64,000 nt of DNA, taken from the NCBI RefSeq assembly GCF_003234185.1, contig NZ_QKSM01000002.1:124001-188000 (forward strand). The letters are read 5' to 3'. Both the position numbers and the translations under genes were made by a program. Under the pieces are notes generated by a model, which was not told the DNA's origin, ran no database searches, and was given only the letters and a program-made list of their open reading frames with translations. The DNA is from Curtobacterium sp. MCSS17_008. GTDB taxonomy: Bacteria > Actinomycetota > Actinomycetes > Actinomycetales > Microbacteriaceae. Below are positions 33,211 through 41,246 of the stretch, piece by piece. Numbering within the stretch: the first letter of the stretch is position 1; each line of letters starts with the position of its first letter.

Positions 33211-33603
33211 TCGTTCCCGGGCTCCGCTGTTCTCTGGCGCTGCATCGTCTGGGCTGTGTCGTTCCGGGTCTGTGCCGTTCTCGGGCTGTGCTGTTCTCGG
33301 GCTGCGTCGTCGCGCGCCGCATCATCGCCGGGCTCCGCCGCCCGTCCGGCCCGACCGTTCCTTCCCATGACGAGTGCTGTGCCCGGCGGGATCGGGCGTG
33401 CCTGATGGTTCCTCTCGACCAGGTACGCCCGTTCCCACCAGGTACGCCCGTTCTGCCCGGGGACATCGGCAGCGCGCGCCGGAGCACGACGCCGCTGCGC
33501 ATCGGCAGCGCGCGCCGCAGTACGACGCCGCAGCGCATCGGCGGCGCGCGAGCCGCAGCACGACGCCCGCGGCCGACCCTCGCCTCGACGGCCGACGTGC
33601 GGC
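33211..33603. repeat. Non-coding block of short degenerate tandem repeats
   Basis: This gap holds no convincing gene. It contains degenerate units around TTCTCGGGCTGTGC (33210-33310), a 19-base-period pair AGGTACGCCCGTTC (33421-33434 and 33440-33453), and three 36 bp units starting CATCGGC at 33464, 33500 and 33536. Open frames through it run on several frames at once, as repeats do. Confidence 0.7.
33464..33573 (+). repeat. Three imperfect 36 bp tandem repeats
   Basis: Units at 33464-33499, 33500-33535 and 33536-33573. The first two differ at only a few positions; the third carries a small insertion. The core is GGCAGCGCGCGCC followed by CACGACGCC. Confidence 0.85.
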
Positions 33604-33981
33604 TCAGCGCGGGGGAGCGGTCAGCACGCCCGCGCTGCGGAGCGCCCGCTCGAGGGTCGCCTCCACCTGCTGCCACGCACTCCGCCGCCGACCGGCACCG
33701 ATGCTCCCGCCGGACACCGCCGTGCCGTGCTGGGCGTGCCGCAACGTGATCGTGGTCGACGTCCCCGTGACGGTCGTCGACAGCTCGTAGCGTCGGAACT
33801 CCCGGGACGGGTGCACCAGCGCCCCGAGCAGGATCGTCAGCAGCCGGTTCCCGGTCGTCGCGGTGATCGTCCCACCCGTCGACTCGACCCGGTGCCCGGT
33901 CTCGCGGAGCGCCGCCCCGGCGACCTCCATGGCGGTGCACCGGTCTCCCGTGTGCACCGCGTACTCCGTCGTGTGCTCCAT
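33604..33981 (-). CDS. Hypothetical protein, 125 residues
   Basis: I do not recognise this protein. It begins MEHTTEYAVHTGDRCTAMEV, is mixed polar and hydrophobic with alternating beta-like stretches (RRYELSTTVTGTSTTITLRH) and ends in a helical region (WQQVEATLERALRSAGV). No signal peptide or membrane helix is clear. The alternating pattern could fit a lipid-binding or SRPBCC-like fold, but that is a guess. The case for a real gene is a textbook GGAGG five bases before ATG and normal codon use. Its 3' end abuts the tandem repeat block. Confidence 0.62.
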   Translation of the reverse strand: MEHTTEYAVHTGDRCTAMEVAGAALRETGHRVESTGGTITATTGNRLLTILLGALVHPSREFRRYELSTTVTGTSTTITLRHAQHGTAVSGGSIGAGRRRSAWQQVEATLERALRSAGVLTAPPR

Positions 33982-34101
33982 GCGTTCCTCCCCGACCCCG
34001 GAGTCGTCCCCCGACGTCCCCCCGGACGCCGTGGGCCGAGCATAGCCGATGCAAGCTCATGGATCGATTGTGTGTCGTGGGCGCTCGGTAGACTCGTCGT
34101 C

Positions 34102-34551
34102 GTGTCTGTGAACCCCGAGCTCGTCGGCAGGACGTTCCCGCCGGCCCAGCCCTACCTGGTCGGTCGTGAGAAGGTGCGGGAGTTCTCGCGCGCCGTGTTC
34201 GCGACGAACCCGATCCACCACGAGCCCGAGGCGGCTCGCGCCGCCGGGTACGCCGACGTCGTCGCGCCGCCGACCTTCGCGGTCGTGGTGCAGGAGGCGA
34301 CGCTCGCCCAGCTCCTGGCGGAGCCCGACGCCGGCATCGACTTCTCGCGCGTCGTGCACGGCGAGCAGTCGTTCACCTACGACCGCCCGATCGTCGCCGG
34401 TGACGAGCTCACCGCGACGCTCACGGTGACGAGCGTGAAGACCCTCGGCGGCAACGCGATGGTCACGGCCGAGAGCACGATGAACGACGCCGCGGGGGAG
34501 CACGTCGTCACGGCGACGTCCACCCTCGTGGTCCGAGGAGACGACGCATGA
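34102..34551 (+). CDS. MaoC/FAS1-like dehydratase, HadA/HadC-type subunit
   Basis: This 149-residue hot-dog-fold protein starts VSVNPELVGRTFPPAQPYLVG and has the N-terminal MaoC-like layout with NPIHHEPEAARAAGYADVVAPPTF (about residues 35-58). It lacks the full hydratase motif, as the HadA/HadC substrate-binding subunits do. With the next gene it should form a heterodimeric 3-hydroxyacyl dehydratase. In mycobacteria Had proteins act in mycolate synthesis next to secE-nusG-rplKA, the same neighbourhood as here. TAGACT (34089-34094) lies 7 bases before GTG 34102. Confidence 0.88.
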   Translation: MSVNPELVGRTFPPAQPYLVGREKVREFSRAVFATNPIHHEPEAARAAGYADVVAPPTFAVVVQEATLAQLLAEPDAGIDFSRVVHGEQSFTYDRPIVAGDELTATLTVTSVKTLGGNAMVTAESTMNDAAGEHVVTATSTLVVRGDDA

Positions 34552-34973
34552 CCACCGCACCCGTCACCGCGCTCGAGGTCGGCACGATCGTGGCCGAGCG
34601 CGAGGTCCACCTGACCCGCGACGCGCTCGTCCGGTACGCCGGCGCCTCCGGGGACTTCAACCCGATCCACTACCGCGACGACGTCGCCGCGTCCGTCGGG
34701 CTGCCCGGCGTCCTCGCCCACGGCATGCTCACCATGGGCCTGGCCGTCCAGCCCGTGTCCGAGTGGCTCGGCGACCGCGGCTGGGTCCAGCGCTACGGCG
34801 TCCGCTTCACCCGACCGGTGGTGGTCGACCCGGAGCAGGGCGCGACCGTCGGCGTGGTCGCCAAGGTCGGCACGGTCGACGACGAGGGCCGTCCGCAGCG
34901 CATCGACCTCACCGTGACCGCCGCGGGGCAGACCGTGCTCGGCAAGGCGCAGGTCACGGTGGTGTTCCGCTGA
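34548..34973 (+). CDS. MaoC-family dehydratase, HadB-type catalytic subunit
   Basis: This 141-residue hot-dog-fold protein has the intact hydratase-2 motif: ASGDFNPIHYRDDVAASVGL (about residues 33-52), with the catalytic Asp and His, then PGVLAHGMLTM. It dehydrates or hydrates 3-hydroxyacyl thioesters with its HadA-like partner; its ATG overlaps that gene's TGA (ATGA). Its own stop overlaps the apparent CTG start of murB. A mycolate role is unlikely in Microbacteriaceae, so the physiological substrate is open. Confidence 0.9.
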   Translation: MTTAPVTALEVGTIVAEREVHLTRDALVRYAGASGDFNPIHYRDDVAASVGLPGVLAHGMLTMGLAVQPVSEWLGDRGWVQRYGVRFTRPVVVDPEQGATVGVVAKVGTVDDEGRPQRIDLTVTAAGQTVLGKAQVTVVFR

Positions 34974-36007
34974 CCGGGACGACGCGGCTGGCCGACCTCA
35001 CCACGTTCCGCGTGGGCGGTCCCGCGACGACGCTCCTGACCGCCGAGACCACCGACGAGCTCGTCGCCCACACGCACACCGCGTGGCAGGACGACGAGTG
35101 GCTCGTGGTCGGCGGCGGCAGCAACCTGCTCGTCGCCGACGACGGCTTCGCCGGCACCGTGGTGGTCGTCCGCACGCGCGGCGTCACCGCCGAGCCGGAC
35201 GCGGACGGCGTCACCGTCCGCGTCGCGGCCGGTGAGCCGTGGGACCGTTTCGTCGCCACGACCGTCGAGAACGGCTGGACGGGACTGGAGGCCCTCAGCG
35301 GCATCCCGGGAACGGTCGGCGCCGCTCCCGTGCAGAACATCGGCGCGTACGGGGTCGAGCTCTCCGACGTGCTCAGCGCCGTCGACCTCCTCGACGCGTC
35401 GACGGGGGAGCGTGCGTGGGTGCCCGCCGCCGAGCTGGCGCTCGGCTACCGCACCTCGACGTTGAAGCACGGTCGGCGCGGCGTCGTCCTCACGGTGGAG
35501 TTCCGGCTGGGCACCGCGGCGGGCGCCGGTGTCCCGGTCCGCTACGCGCAGCTCGCCGGCTCGCTCGGGGTCGAGCTCGGTACCCCCGTCGACCCGGTGA
35601 CCATCCGAGAGACGGTGCTGCGCCTGCGGTCCTCGAAGGGCATGGTGCTGGACGACGCGGACCCGGACACCTGGAGCGCGGGGTCGTTCTTCACGAACCC
35701 GATCGTCTCGGCGGCCTTCGCCGAGACCCTGCCCGCCGATGCTCCCCGGTGGCCCGCCGGCGACGACGTCAAGCTCAGCGCCGCCTGGCTCATCGAGCAC
35801 GCCGGGGTGCACCGCGGGTACGCGGTCCCCGGGTCGCACGCGGCGATCTCGTCGAAGCACACCCTGGCGCTCACCAACCGTGGTGGCGCGACCGCGGCCG
35901 AGGTCGCCGAACTGGCGCGCTACGTCCAGGTGACCGTCCTGAACCGCTTCGGGGTCTCGCTCGTGCCGGAACCCGTCGTGGTCGGCGACCTGCTCGCCGC
36001 GGGCTGA
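34970..36007 (+). CDS. murB: UDP-N-acetylenolpyruvoylglucosamine reductase, CTG start
   Basis: This 345-residue FAD enzyme makes UDP-N-acetylmuramate for peptidoglycan. FAD-binding segments include TTFRVGGPA (about 12-20), VGGGSNLLVAD and GIPGTVGAAPVQNIGAYG. The catalytic Arg lies in LGYRTSTLKHG, the Ser in SAGSFFTNP and the Glu near the C-terminus in LVPEPVVVG. No ATG, GTG or TTG occurs in frame between the far upstream ATG at 34763, inside hadB, and the conserved FAD domain. The only sensible start is CTG 34970, sharing CTGA with the hadB stop. Confidence 0.9.
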   Translation: MTGTTRLADLTTFRVGGPATTLLTAETTDELVAHTHTAWQDDEWLVVGGGSNLLVADDGFAGTVVVVRTRGVTAEPDADGVTVRVAAGEPWDRFVATTVENGWTGLEALSGIPGTVGAAPVQNIGAYGVELSDVLSAVDLLDASTGERAWVPAAELALGYRTSTLKHGRRGVVLTVEFRLGTAAGAGVPVRYAQLAGSLGVELGTPVDPVTIRETVLRLRSSKGMVLDDADPDTWSAGSFFTNPIVSAAFAETLPADAPRWPAGDDVKLSAAWLIEHAGVHRGYAVPGSHAAISSKHTLALTNRGGATAAEVAELARYVQVTVLNRFGVSLVPEPVVVGDLLAAG

Positions 36008-36052
36008 GCGCCGGACGCGCGCCGCGCCTCCCGGACGACGCGGATCAGGAGA

Positions 36053-37321
36053 TCAGGCGGAGAAGAACTCCGTGAGACGGCGGACACCCTCGGCGATGTC
36101 GTCGTCGCCGAGTGCGTAGGACATGCGGATGTAGCCGGAGGGGCCGAAGGCCTCACCCGGGACGACCGCGACCTCGGCGTGCTCGAGGATGAGGTCCGCC
36201 AGCTCGAGCGTCGTGGTCGGGGTGGTGCCGGCCCACTCGCGGCCGAGCAGGGCCGTGACGTCCGGGTAGACGTAGAAGGCGCCCTTCGGCGTCGGGGTGA
36301 CGAAGCCAGGGATGGCGTTCAGCCCCTCGACGATGGTGCGGCGGCGGCGGTCGAAGGCCTCGCGCATGGCCTCGACCGGCTCCTGCGGGCCGGTCAGCGC
36401 CGCGATCGCGGCGCGCTGCGACACGTTCGCGACGTTCGAGGACAGGTGCGACTGCAGGTTCGACGCGGCCTTCACGGCGTCCGCCGGCCCGATGAACCAC
36501 CCGACGCGCCAACCGGTCATCGCGTACGTCTTCGCGACGCCGTTCACCAGGATCGTGGTGTCGGCGAGGGCGGGGACCGCCTCGAGGACGCCGGTGAACC
36601 GGACGTCGTCGTAGAGCAGGTCCTGGTAGATCTCGTCGCTGATCACCCAGATGCCGTGCTCGAGCGCCCACTCACCGATCGCCTTCGTCTGCTCGGCGGA
36701 GTACACCGAGCCGGTCGGGTTCGACGGCGAGCAGAACAGCAGCGCCTTCGTCCGCGGTGTGCGCGCGGCCTCGAGCTGCTCGACCGTGACGAGGTAGTCC
36801 TGGTCGCTGCCGGCGAAGACCTCGACCGGGGTGCCGCCGGCCAGGCGGATCGCCTCGGGGTAGGTGGTCCAGTACGGAGCGGGGAGCAGGACCTCGTCGC
36901 CCGCGTCGACGATCGTCTGGAACGCCTGGTAGACGGCCTGCTTGCCGCCGTTCGTCACGACGACCTGCGACGGGTCGACGGTCACGCCGGACTCGCGGGC
37001 GGTCTTCTCGGCGATCGCGCGCTTCAGCTCGGGCAGGCCGGTGGCCGGCGTGTACCGGTGGTTCGCGGGGTCCTGGACGGCCAGGACGGCTGCCTCGACG
37101 ACGTGCTGCGGCGTCGCGAAGTCCGGCTCGCCGGCGGCGAACGAGATGACCGGGCGGCCGGCTGCCTTGAGCGCCTTGGCCTTCGCGTCGACCTTCAGCG
37201 TCGCGGACTCGGCGATCGCGGCGATCCGCGAGGCGATGCGCGGGTGGTCGGTGGTCGCGTCGACGGCGTGCTGGACGGACTCGTGGGCGGTGGACTCGGG
37301 GCCGGGGGCTGCGGTGCTCAC
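36053..37321 (-). CDS. Pyridoxal-phosphate aminotransferase, aspartate aminotransferase-like
   Basis: This 422-residue class I/II aminotransferase has the family pattern: [15 protein letters not shown] (about residues 66-80), the substrate-side [33 protein letters not shown] and the PLP lysine in [17 protein letters not shown]. The aspartate aminotransferase of this subgroup also acts on glutamate or prephenate in some species. Minus-strand TAGGCT (37334-37329) is 7 bases before GTG 37321; longer in-frame starts would cover that box. It is convergent with murB. Confidence 0.92.
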   Translation of the reverse strand: MSTAAPGPESTAHESVQHAVDATTDHPRIASRIAAIAESATLKVDAKAKALKAAGRPVISFAAGEPDFATPQHVVEAAVLAVQDPANHRYTPATGLPELKRAIAEKTARESGVTVDPSQVVVTNGGKQAVYQAFQTIVDAGDEVLLPAPYWTTYPEAIRLAGGTPVEVFAGSDQDYLVTVEQLEAARTPRTKALLFCSPSNPTGSVYSAEQTKAIGEWALEHGIWVISDEIYQDLLYDDVRFTGVLEAVPALADTTILVNGVAKTYAMTGWRVGWFIGPADAVKAASNLQSHLSSNVANVSQRAAIAALTGPQEPVEAMREAFDRRRRTIVEGLNAIPGFVTPTPKGAFYVYPDVTALLGREWAGTTPTTTLELADLILEHAEVAVVPGEAFGPSGYIRMSYALGDDDIAEGVRRLTEFFSA

Positions 37322-37364
37322 GGGCGCCAGCCTACCGGCGCGGCACGCCGGGGAGGCGGTCAAG

Positions 37365-37394
37365 TGGACAGCGTGTGACGGACTCCCGTACACT
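37365..37394 (+). promoter_or_regulatory. Promoter of tRNA-Trp and secE
   Basis: TGGACA (37365-37370), an 18-base spacer and TACACT (37389-37394), close to the actinobacterial housekeeping consensus. No terminator separates the tRNA from secE. Confidence 0.65.
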
Positions 37395-37450
37395 CGACCA
37401 CCGGTGCACGGAACGGTGACGGGACGTGCCCCGGGGGTTCAACCCCTCCT

Positions 37451-37523
37451 AGGGCGGTGGCTCAATTGGTAGAGCAGCGGTCTCCAAAACCGCAGGTTGC
37501 AGGTTCGAGTCCTGTCCGCCCTG
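37451..37523 (+). tRNA. tRNA-Trp (anticodon CCA)
   Basis: AGGGCGG and CCGCCCT pair fully; the anticodon loop is TCTCCAAAA in context; the T loop is GGTTCGAGTCC. The 3' CCA is not encoded. The secE gene follows within 25 bases, as in many bacteria. Confidence 0.97.
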
Positions 37524-37543
37524 CAAGTCTGGAAGGTGTGAAG

Positions 37544-37822
37544 TTGGCGAGCAAGGACATGGAAACGACGACGGACGACGTCGTCGCGAAGGCGAAGGCC
37601 GACCGCGCCGAGCGCGGTGGCCCGTTCGCCGCCATCGCCCTCTTCATCCGCCAGGTCATCGGCGAGCTCCGCAAGGTCGTCACGCCGACGCGCAAGGAGC
37701 TCTTCAGCTACACCGGCGTCGTGCTCGTCTTCGTCGTCGTGATGATGATCCTGGTGTCGATCCTCGACTTCGTCTTCGGTCTCGGCGTCGGCTACGTCTT
37801 CGGCAACGGTCCCACGGTCTGA
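37544..37822 (+). CDS. secE: Preprotein translocase subunit SecE
   Basis: This 92-residue protein has a charged N-terminus and one C-terminal membrane helix (FSYTGVVLVFVVVMMILVSILD in part, about residues 55-77), preceded by the conserved FIRQVIGELRKVVTPTRKEL amphipathic segment. It clamps SecY in the protein-conducting channel. I choose TTG 37544 because GGAAGG lies 7 bases upstream, giving MASKDMETTT; GTG 37538 and ATG 37559 are alternatives. It sits between tRNA-Trp and nusG. Confidence 0.93.
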   Translation: MASKDMETTTDDVVAKAKADRAERGGPFAAIALFIRQVIGELRKVVTPTRKELFSYTGVVLVFVVVMMILVSILDFVFGLGVGYVFGNGPTV

Positions 37823-37956
37823 TCCGACGTCGGCTGGCCCGGTGTCAGCTGTCCTGGCCGGATCCCGACAGGAGTACGGTCGCCCCGAGACCGCGACGGA
37901 CGCGCACCGCTCCGGCCGAACACCCGATCCGCACCACCGAACGGAAAGAATCGACA

Positions 37957-39003
37957 GTGTCTGACAACTCCCGCGACGACATCGACCTCGCCACGGCTGC
38001 CGAGCAGTCCTCCGAGGTCGAGGAGAACCAGGAAGGCGACGTCGAGACGAGCGAGGGCCGTTCGGTCGAGTCCGCCGAGGAGCGCGCCATCTCGGTCGAG
38101 GACCAGGACGACGAGTCCCTCGGTCTGAGCGACGAGCCGGACGACGGCACGGTCGACGCCTCCATCGACGAGGCCCTCACCGCGCTCTCGGAGGCCCGCG
38201 ACCCCGAGGCCGACGCCGTCGTGGACGACGCGCTCGAGATCGACTCCGCCGACGAGGCCGAGGCTGCCGTCGAGGCGGTCGAGGACGAGGAGGAGACCGA
38301 GCTCGAGGACGTCACCGCCGCCGAGGCGAACGAGACGCTCGCCGCCGACGAAGCCCTCGAGGACACCGAGGACGAGGCCGCCGAGGTCGACCCGTACGAG
38401 GCGTTCAAGGCCGAGCTGCGGATGAAGCCGGGCAAGTGGTACGTCATCCACTCCTACGCGGGCTTCGAGCGTCGCGTGAAGTCGAACATCGAGAACCGCA
38501 TGGTCTCGATGTCGATGGAGGACTCGATCTACCAGGTCGAGGTCCCGATGGAGGACGTCGTCGAGATCAAGAATGGGCAGCGCAAGCTGGTCACCCGCGT
38601 CCGGATCCCCTCGTACGTGCTCGTCCGCATGGACCTGAACGAGGACTCGTGGTCGGTCGTCCGCCACACCCCGGGTGTCACCGGCTTCGTCGGCAACGCC
38701 CACAACCCGACGCCGCTCCGTTTCGACGAGGCGTTCGGCATGCTGAAGTCCCTGGTCCAGGTCGCCGAGGCCGCTCCGGCCAAGGGCGGCGCGAAGTCCG
38801 GCGGTGCCGCCCAGGCGCAGCCGCAGGCCGAGGTCGACTTCGAGATCGGCGAGACCATCACCATCAAGGAAGGCTCGTTCGCGGGCCTGCCGGGTTCGAT
38901 CTCCGAGATCAAGCCGGAGAGCGGGAAGCTCACCGTCCTCGTCTCGCTGTTCGAGCGCGAGACCCCGGTCGAGCTCAGCTTCGACCAGGTCACGAAGCTC
39001 TAG
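37957..39003 (+). CDS. nusG: Transcription termination/antitermination factor NusG with long acidic N-terminus
   Basis: This 348-residue protein is about twice the usual length (~180). The NusG NGN domain starts near residue 155 (GKWYVIHSYAGFERRVKSNI) and has the conserved RIPSYVLVRMDL and VRHTPGVTGFVG. The C-terminal KOW domain holds KEGSFAGLPGSISEIKPESG (about 305-324). The first 140 residues are strongly acidic (Glu/Asp/Ala), as in other actinobacterial NusG proteins but notably long. An Ala/Gly/Gln insert separates the domains (about 271-292). NusG binds RNA polymerase and links it to Rho or ribosomes. GTG 37957 has a weak GGAAAG upstream. Confidence 0.94.
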   Translation: MSDNSRDDIDLATAAEQSSEVEENQEGDVETSEGRSVESAEERAISVEDQDDESLGLSDEPDDGTVDASIDEALTALSEARDPEADAVVDDALEIDSADEAEAAVEAVEDEEETELEDVTAAEANETLAADEALEDTEDEAAEVDPYEAFKAELRMKPGKWYVIHSYAGFERRVKSNIENRMVSMSMEDSIYQVEVPMEDVVEIKNGQRKLVTRVRIPSYVLVRMDLNEDSWSVVRHTPGVTGFVGNAHNPTPLRFDEAFGMLKSLVQVAEAAPAKGGAKSGGAAQAQPQAEVDFEIGETITIKEGSFAGLPGSISEIKPESGKLTVLVSLFERETPVELSFDQVTKL

Positions 39004-39040
39004 GTCGTCCCCACCCATCGGCCTGGTCCCGAGGATCAGG

Positions 39041-39083
39041 TAGACTACTGAGGTTTGGCCCCGCGCGCTGCGGCGTGCGGGGC
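39041..39083 (+). promoter_or_regulatory. rplK promoter -10 and leader hairpin
   Basis: TAGACT (39041-39046) is followed by a hairpin of GCCCCGC (39058-39064) and GCGGGGC (39077-39083), in a leader of about 110 bases before rplK. The L1 protein often represses its own operon through such a leader; that is inferred here. Confidence 0.5.
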
Positions 39084-39162
39084 TTCACCGCGGTCCGGAT
39101 CCGCCGGGCCAGCGGGAGAGTGCACGGGTCCCCGTGCGTTCGATTCCAGGAGGAAGCACAAC

Positions 39163-39594
39163 ATGGCACCGAAGAAGAAGGTCACGGGCCTCATCAAGCT
39201 GCAGATCAACGCGGGCGCCGCCAACCCGGCCCCGCCGATCGGTCCTGCGCTCGGTCAGCACGGCGTGAACATCATGGAGTTCTGCAAGGCGTACAACGCT
39301 GCGACCGAGTCGCAGCGCGGGAACGTCGTGCCGGTCGAGATCACCGTCTACGAGGACCGTTCGTTCACGTTCGTCCTCAAGACCCCGCCGGCCGCGGAGC
39401 TCATCAAGAAGGCCGCGGGTGTGCAGAAGGGGTCCTCGACCCCGCACACGGTCAAGGTCGCGAAGATCTCGATGGACCAGGTCCGTCAGATCGCCGAGAC
39501 CAAGCAGGCCGACCTGAACGCCAACGACATCGAGCAGGCCGCGAAGATCATCGCCGGCACCGCTCGTTCGATGGGCATCACGGTCGAGGCGTAA
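39163..39594 (+). CDS. rplK: 50S ribosomal protein L11
   Basis: At 143 residues it matches L11 end to end: [19 protein letters not shown], then [22 protein letters not shown] and the C-terminal rRNA-binding domain ([11 protein letters not shown]...MGITVEA). It binds the GTPase-associated region of 23S rRNA. AGGAGG lies 8 bases before ATG. It forms an operon with rplA, 84 bases downstream. Confidence 0.98.
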   Translation: MAPKKKVTGLIKLQINAGAANPAPPIGPALGQHGVNIMEFCKAYNAATESQRGNVVPVEITVYEDRSFTFVLKTPPAAELIKKAAGVQKGSSTPHTVKVAKISMDQVRQIAETKQADLNANDIEQAAKIIAGTARSMGITVEA

Positions 39595-39678
39595 GCCTCA
39601 GCGCCACACACACCCCGACCCCTTTCCGTGGGAGAGCCTCGCCGGCTCGTCAACCACGTAGCTCCTGAGGAGAACACC

Positions 39679-40368
39679 ATGGCGAAGAAGTCCAAGGCCT
39701 ACCAGGCCGCGGCCGCGAAGATCGAGGCCGACAAGTTCTACACCCCGACCGAGGCCGTCGCCCTCGCGAAGGAGACCGGCTCGGCGAAGACCGACTCCAC
39801 CGTCGAGGTCGCGCTGAAGCTCGGCGTCGACCCCCGCAAGGCCGACCAGATGGTCCGCGGCACGGTCATCCTGCCGCACGGCACGGGCAAGACCGCCCGC
39901 GTCATCGTCTTCGCCGTGGGCGCTGCGGCCGAGGCCGCCATCGCCGCCGGCGCCGACGAGGTCGGTGGCGACGAGCTCATCGCGAAGGTGGCCGACGGCT
40001 ACACCGCGTTCGACTCCGCCGTCGCGACGCCGGAGCTCATGGGCAAGGTCGGTCGACTCGGCAAGGTGCTCGGCCCGCGTGGCCTCATGCCGAACCCGAA
40101 GACCGGCACCGTGACCCCGAACGTGGCCCAGGCCGTCAACGACATCAAGGGCGGCAAGATCGAGTTCCGCGTCGACAAGCACGCCAACGTGCACTTCGTC
40201 GTCGGCAAGGCCTCGTTCACGCCGGAGCAGCTCGACGAGAACATCTCGGCCGCGCTCGAGGAGATCGTCCGCCTCAAGCCGTCCGCGTCGAAGGGCCGCT
40301 ACATCACGAAGGGCGCCGTCTCGACGACCTTCGGGCCGGGCATCCCGCTCGACGTCAACGCCATCTGA
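39679..40368 (+). CDS. rplA: 50S ribosomal protein L1
   Basis: This 229-residue ribosomal protein of the L1 stalk has [16 protein letters not shown]-like ending sequence and the L1 signature [16 protein letters not shown] (about residues 131-146). It binds 23S rRNA near the E site, and commonly its own mRNA leader. GAGGAG lies 6 bases before ATG. A 17 bp stem terminator follows at 40383-40420. Confidence 0.98.
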   Translation: MAKKSKAYQAAAAKIEADKFYTPTEAVALAKETGSAKTDSTVEVALKLGVDPRKADQMVRGTVILPHGTGKTARVIVFAVGAAAEAAIAAGADEVGGDELIAKVADGYTAFDSAVATPELMGKVGRLGKVLGPRGLMPNPKTGTVTPNVAQAVNDIKGGKIEFRVDKHANVHFVVGKASFTPEQLDENISAALEEIVRLKPSASKGRYITKGAVSTTFGPGIPLDVNAI

Positions 40369-40382
40369 TCGACTGATCGGAT

Positions 40383-40420
40383 CAGGAAGGCCCGCACCGT
40401 TCCCGGTGCGGGCCTTCCTG
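40383..40420. terminator. Strong terminator after rplKA, bidirectional
   Basis: A perfect 17 bp stem (40383-40399 with 40404-40420) and a 4-base loop, placed between rplA and the convergent YqaJ gene. Confidence 0.85.
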
Positions 40421-40470
40421 CGTGTCCGGACCTCTTCGCGGCAGTCGCCCTCGCGGTGTCCGCTGCGGGT

Positions 40471-41187
40471 CTAGACGCGGAACGTTCGGAGCTTGTCGAG
40501 CACCATGTCGGCGAGCTGCACGAGGCCGCGGATCTGCTCGTCGTCCCGGTCGACCCACCGGCACTCGGGTTCGTCCGCCACGGGCACGAAGTCGTCGTGC
40601 CGCTCCCAGACGAACAGGGTCCGGTCGGCGCCGAGGACGTACTGCTGCCACCACACCTGACGCAGGTAGTGCCGGGGGATGCTCCGCCAGGCCTTGCCGG
40701 TCGTCTTGATCTCGGCGAGCACGAGGCGCTGCGACGCGTCGTACCCGACCCCGTCCGGTGTCGCGAGGTGGGCCCGGTTCGTGCTGGCGTGGAACAGGTG
40801 GGCGGACGGTTCGATGCCGTGCGTCGCCGCGACCCACGCGGCGATCACCGGCTCGCGGTCCTTGCCGTGCTCGGTCCAGGCGTTGCCGGAGAACCGGGAC
40901 CCGTAGCGCTTGTCCGCGACCACCGCTTCGACGGCGCGCAGGGAGGCGAGCCGGGCGACGTCGGTGGCGGTGATGCCCATCGCACGGGCGCGGAGCCACG
41001 CGACCCGGTCGGAGGAGTGCGCGACGATGCGCTCGGTGTGTCCGCGCAGGGCGGTGAAGGCACCGCGTGCCGGGACGGGTGCAGGGGGAGCCGACCGCGC
41101 ACCGGACGCGGCCGGACCGGGGGACGCAGGGCGTTCCTCCAGGCCGGGGTCCAGGTCGCCCCACAGGGTGGGCTGCACGATCGTCAC
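40471..41187 (-). CDS. YqaJ-like nuclease domain protein
   Basis: This 238-residue protein has the YqaJ/lambda-exonuclease-type restriction-endonuclease fold: MGITATDVARLASL (about residues 70-83), GNAWTEHGKDREPVIAAWV (about 101-119), and the catalytic core AHLATPDGVGYD...VLAEIKTTGKAW with the D-(D/E)xK signature. The N-terminal 40 residues are Pro/Ala-rich. YqaJ domains occur in phage recombinases and also as orphan chromosomal genes; no recombinase partner or phage gene lies nearby, so it is probably a chromosomal nuclease. GAGAAT lies 6 bases before its GTG start on the minus strand. Confidence 0.82.
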   Translation of the reverse strand: MTIVQPTLWGDLDPGLEERPASPGPAASGARSAPPAPVPARGAFTALRGHTERIVAHSSDRVAWLRARAMGITATDVARLASLRAVEAVVADKRYGSRFSGNAWTEHGKDREPVIAAWVAATHGIEPSAHLFHASTNRAHLATPDGVGYDASQRLVLAEIKTTGKAWRSIPRHYLRQVWWQQYVLGADRTLFVWERHDDFVPVADEPECRWVDRDDEQIRGLVQLADMVLDKLRTFRV

Positions 41188-41246
41188 CCGACGATTCTCA
41201 CCCCGCGGGCCGCCACGGCGCGAACCGACGCGCGCGGCGTCCGCGC

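Noticed and set aside
33464-33573. CRISPR array
   Set aside because: The units abut each other with no spacers and no cas genes are near.
33158-34060. A longer minus-strand frame containing the hypothetical gene region
   Set aside because: It crosses the tandem repeat array and gives repetitive Arg/Ser sequence; the shorter frame at 33604-33981 has a proper ribosome-binding site.
40471-41187. Prophage remnant suggested by a YqaJ nuclease domain
   Set aside because: No integrase, recombinase, structural gene or attachment repeats occur around it, and ribosomal protein genes flank it.
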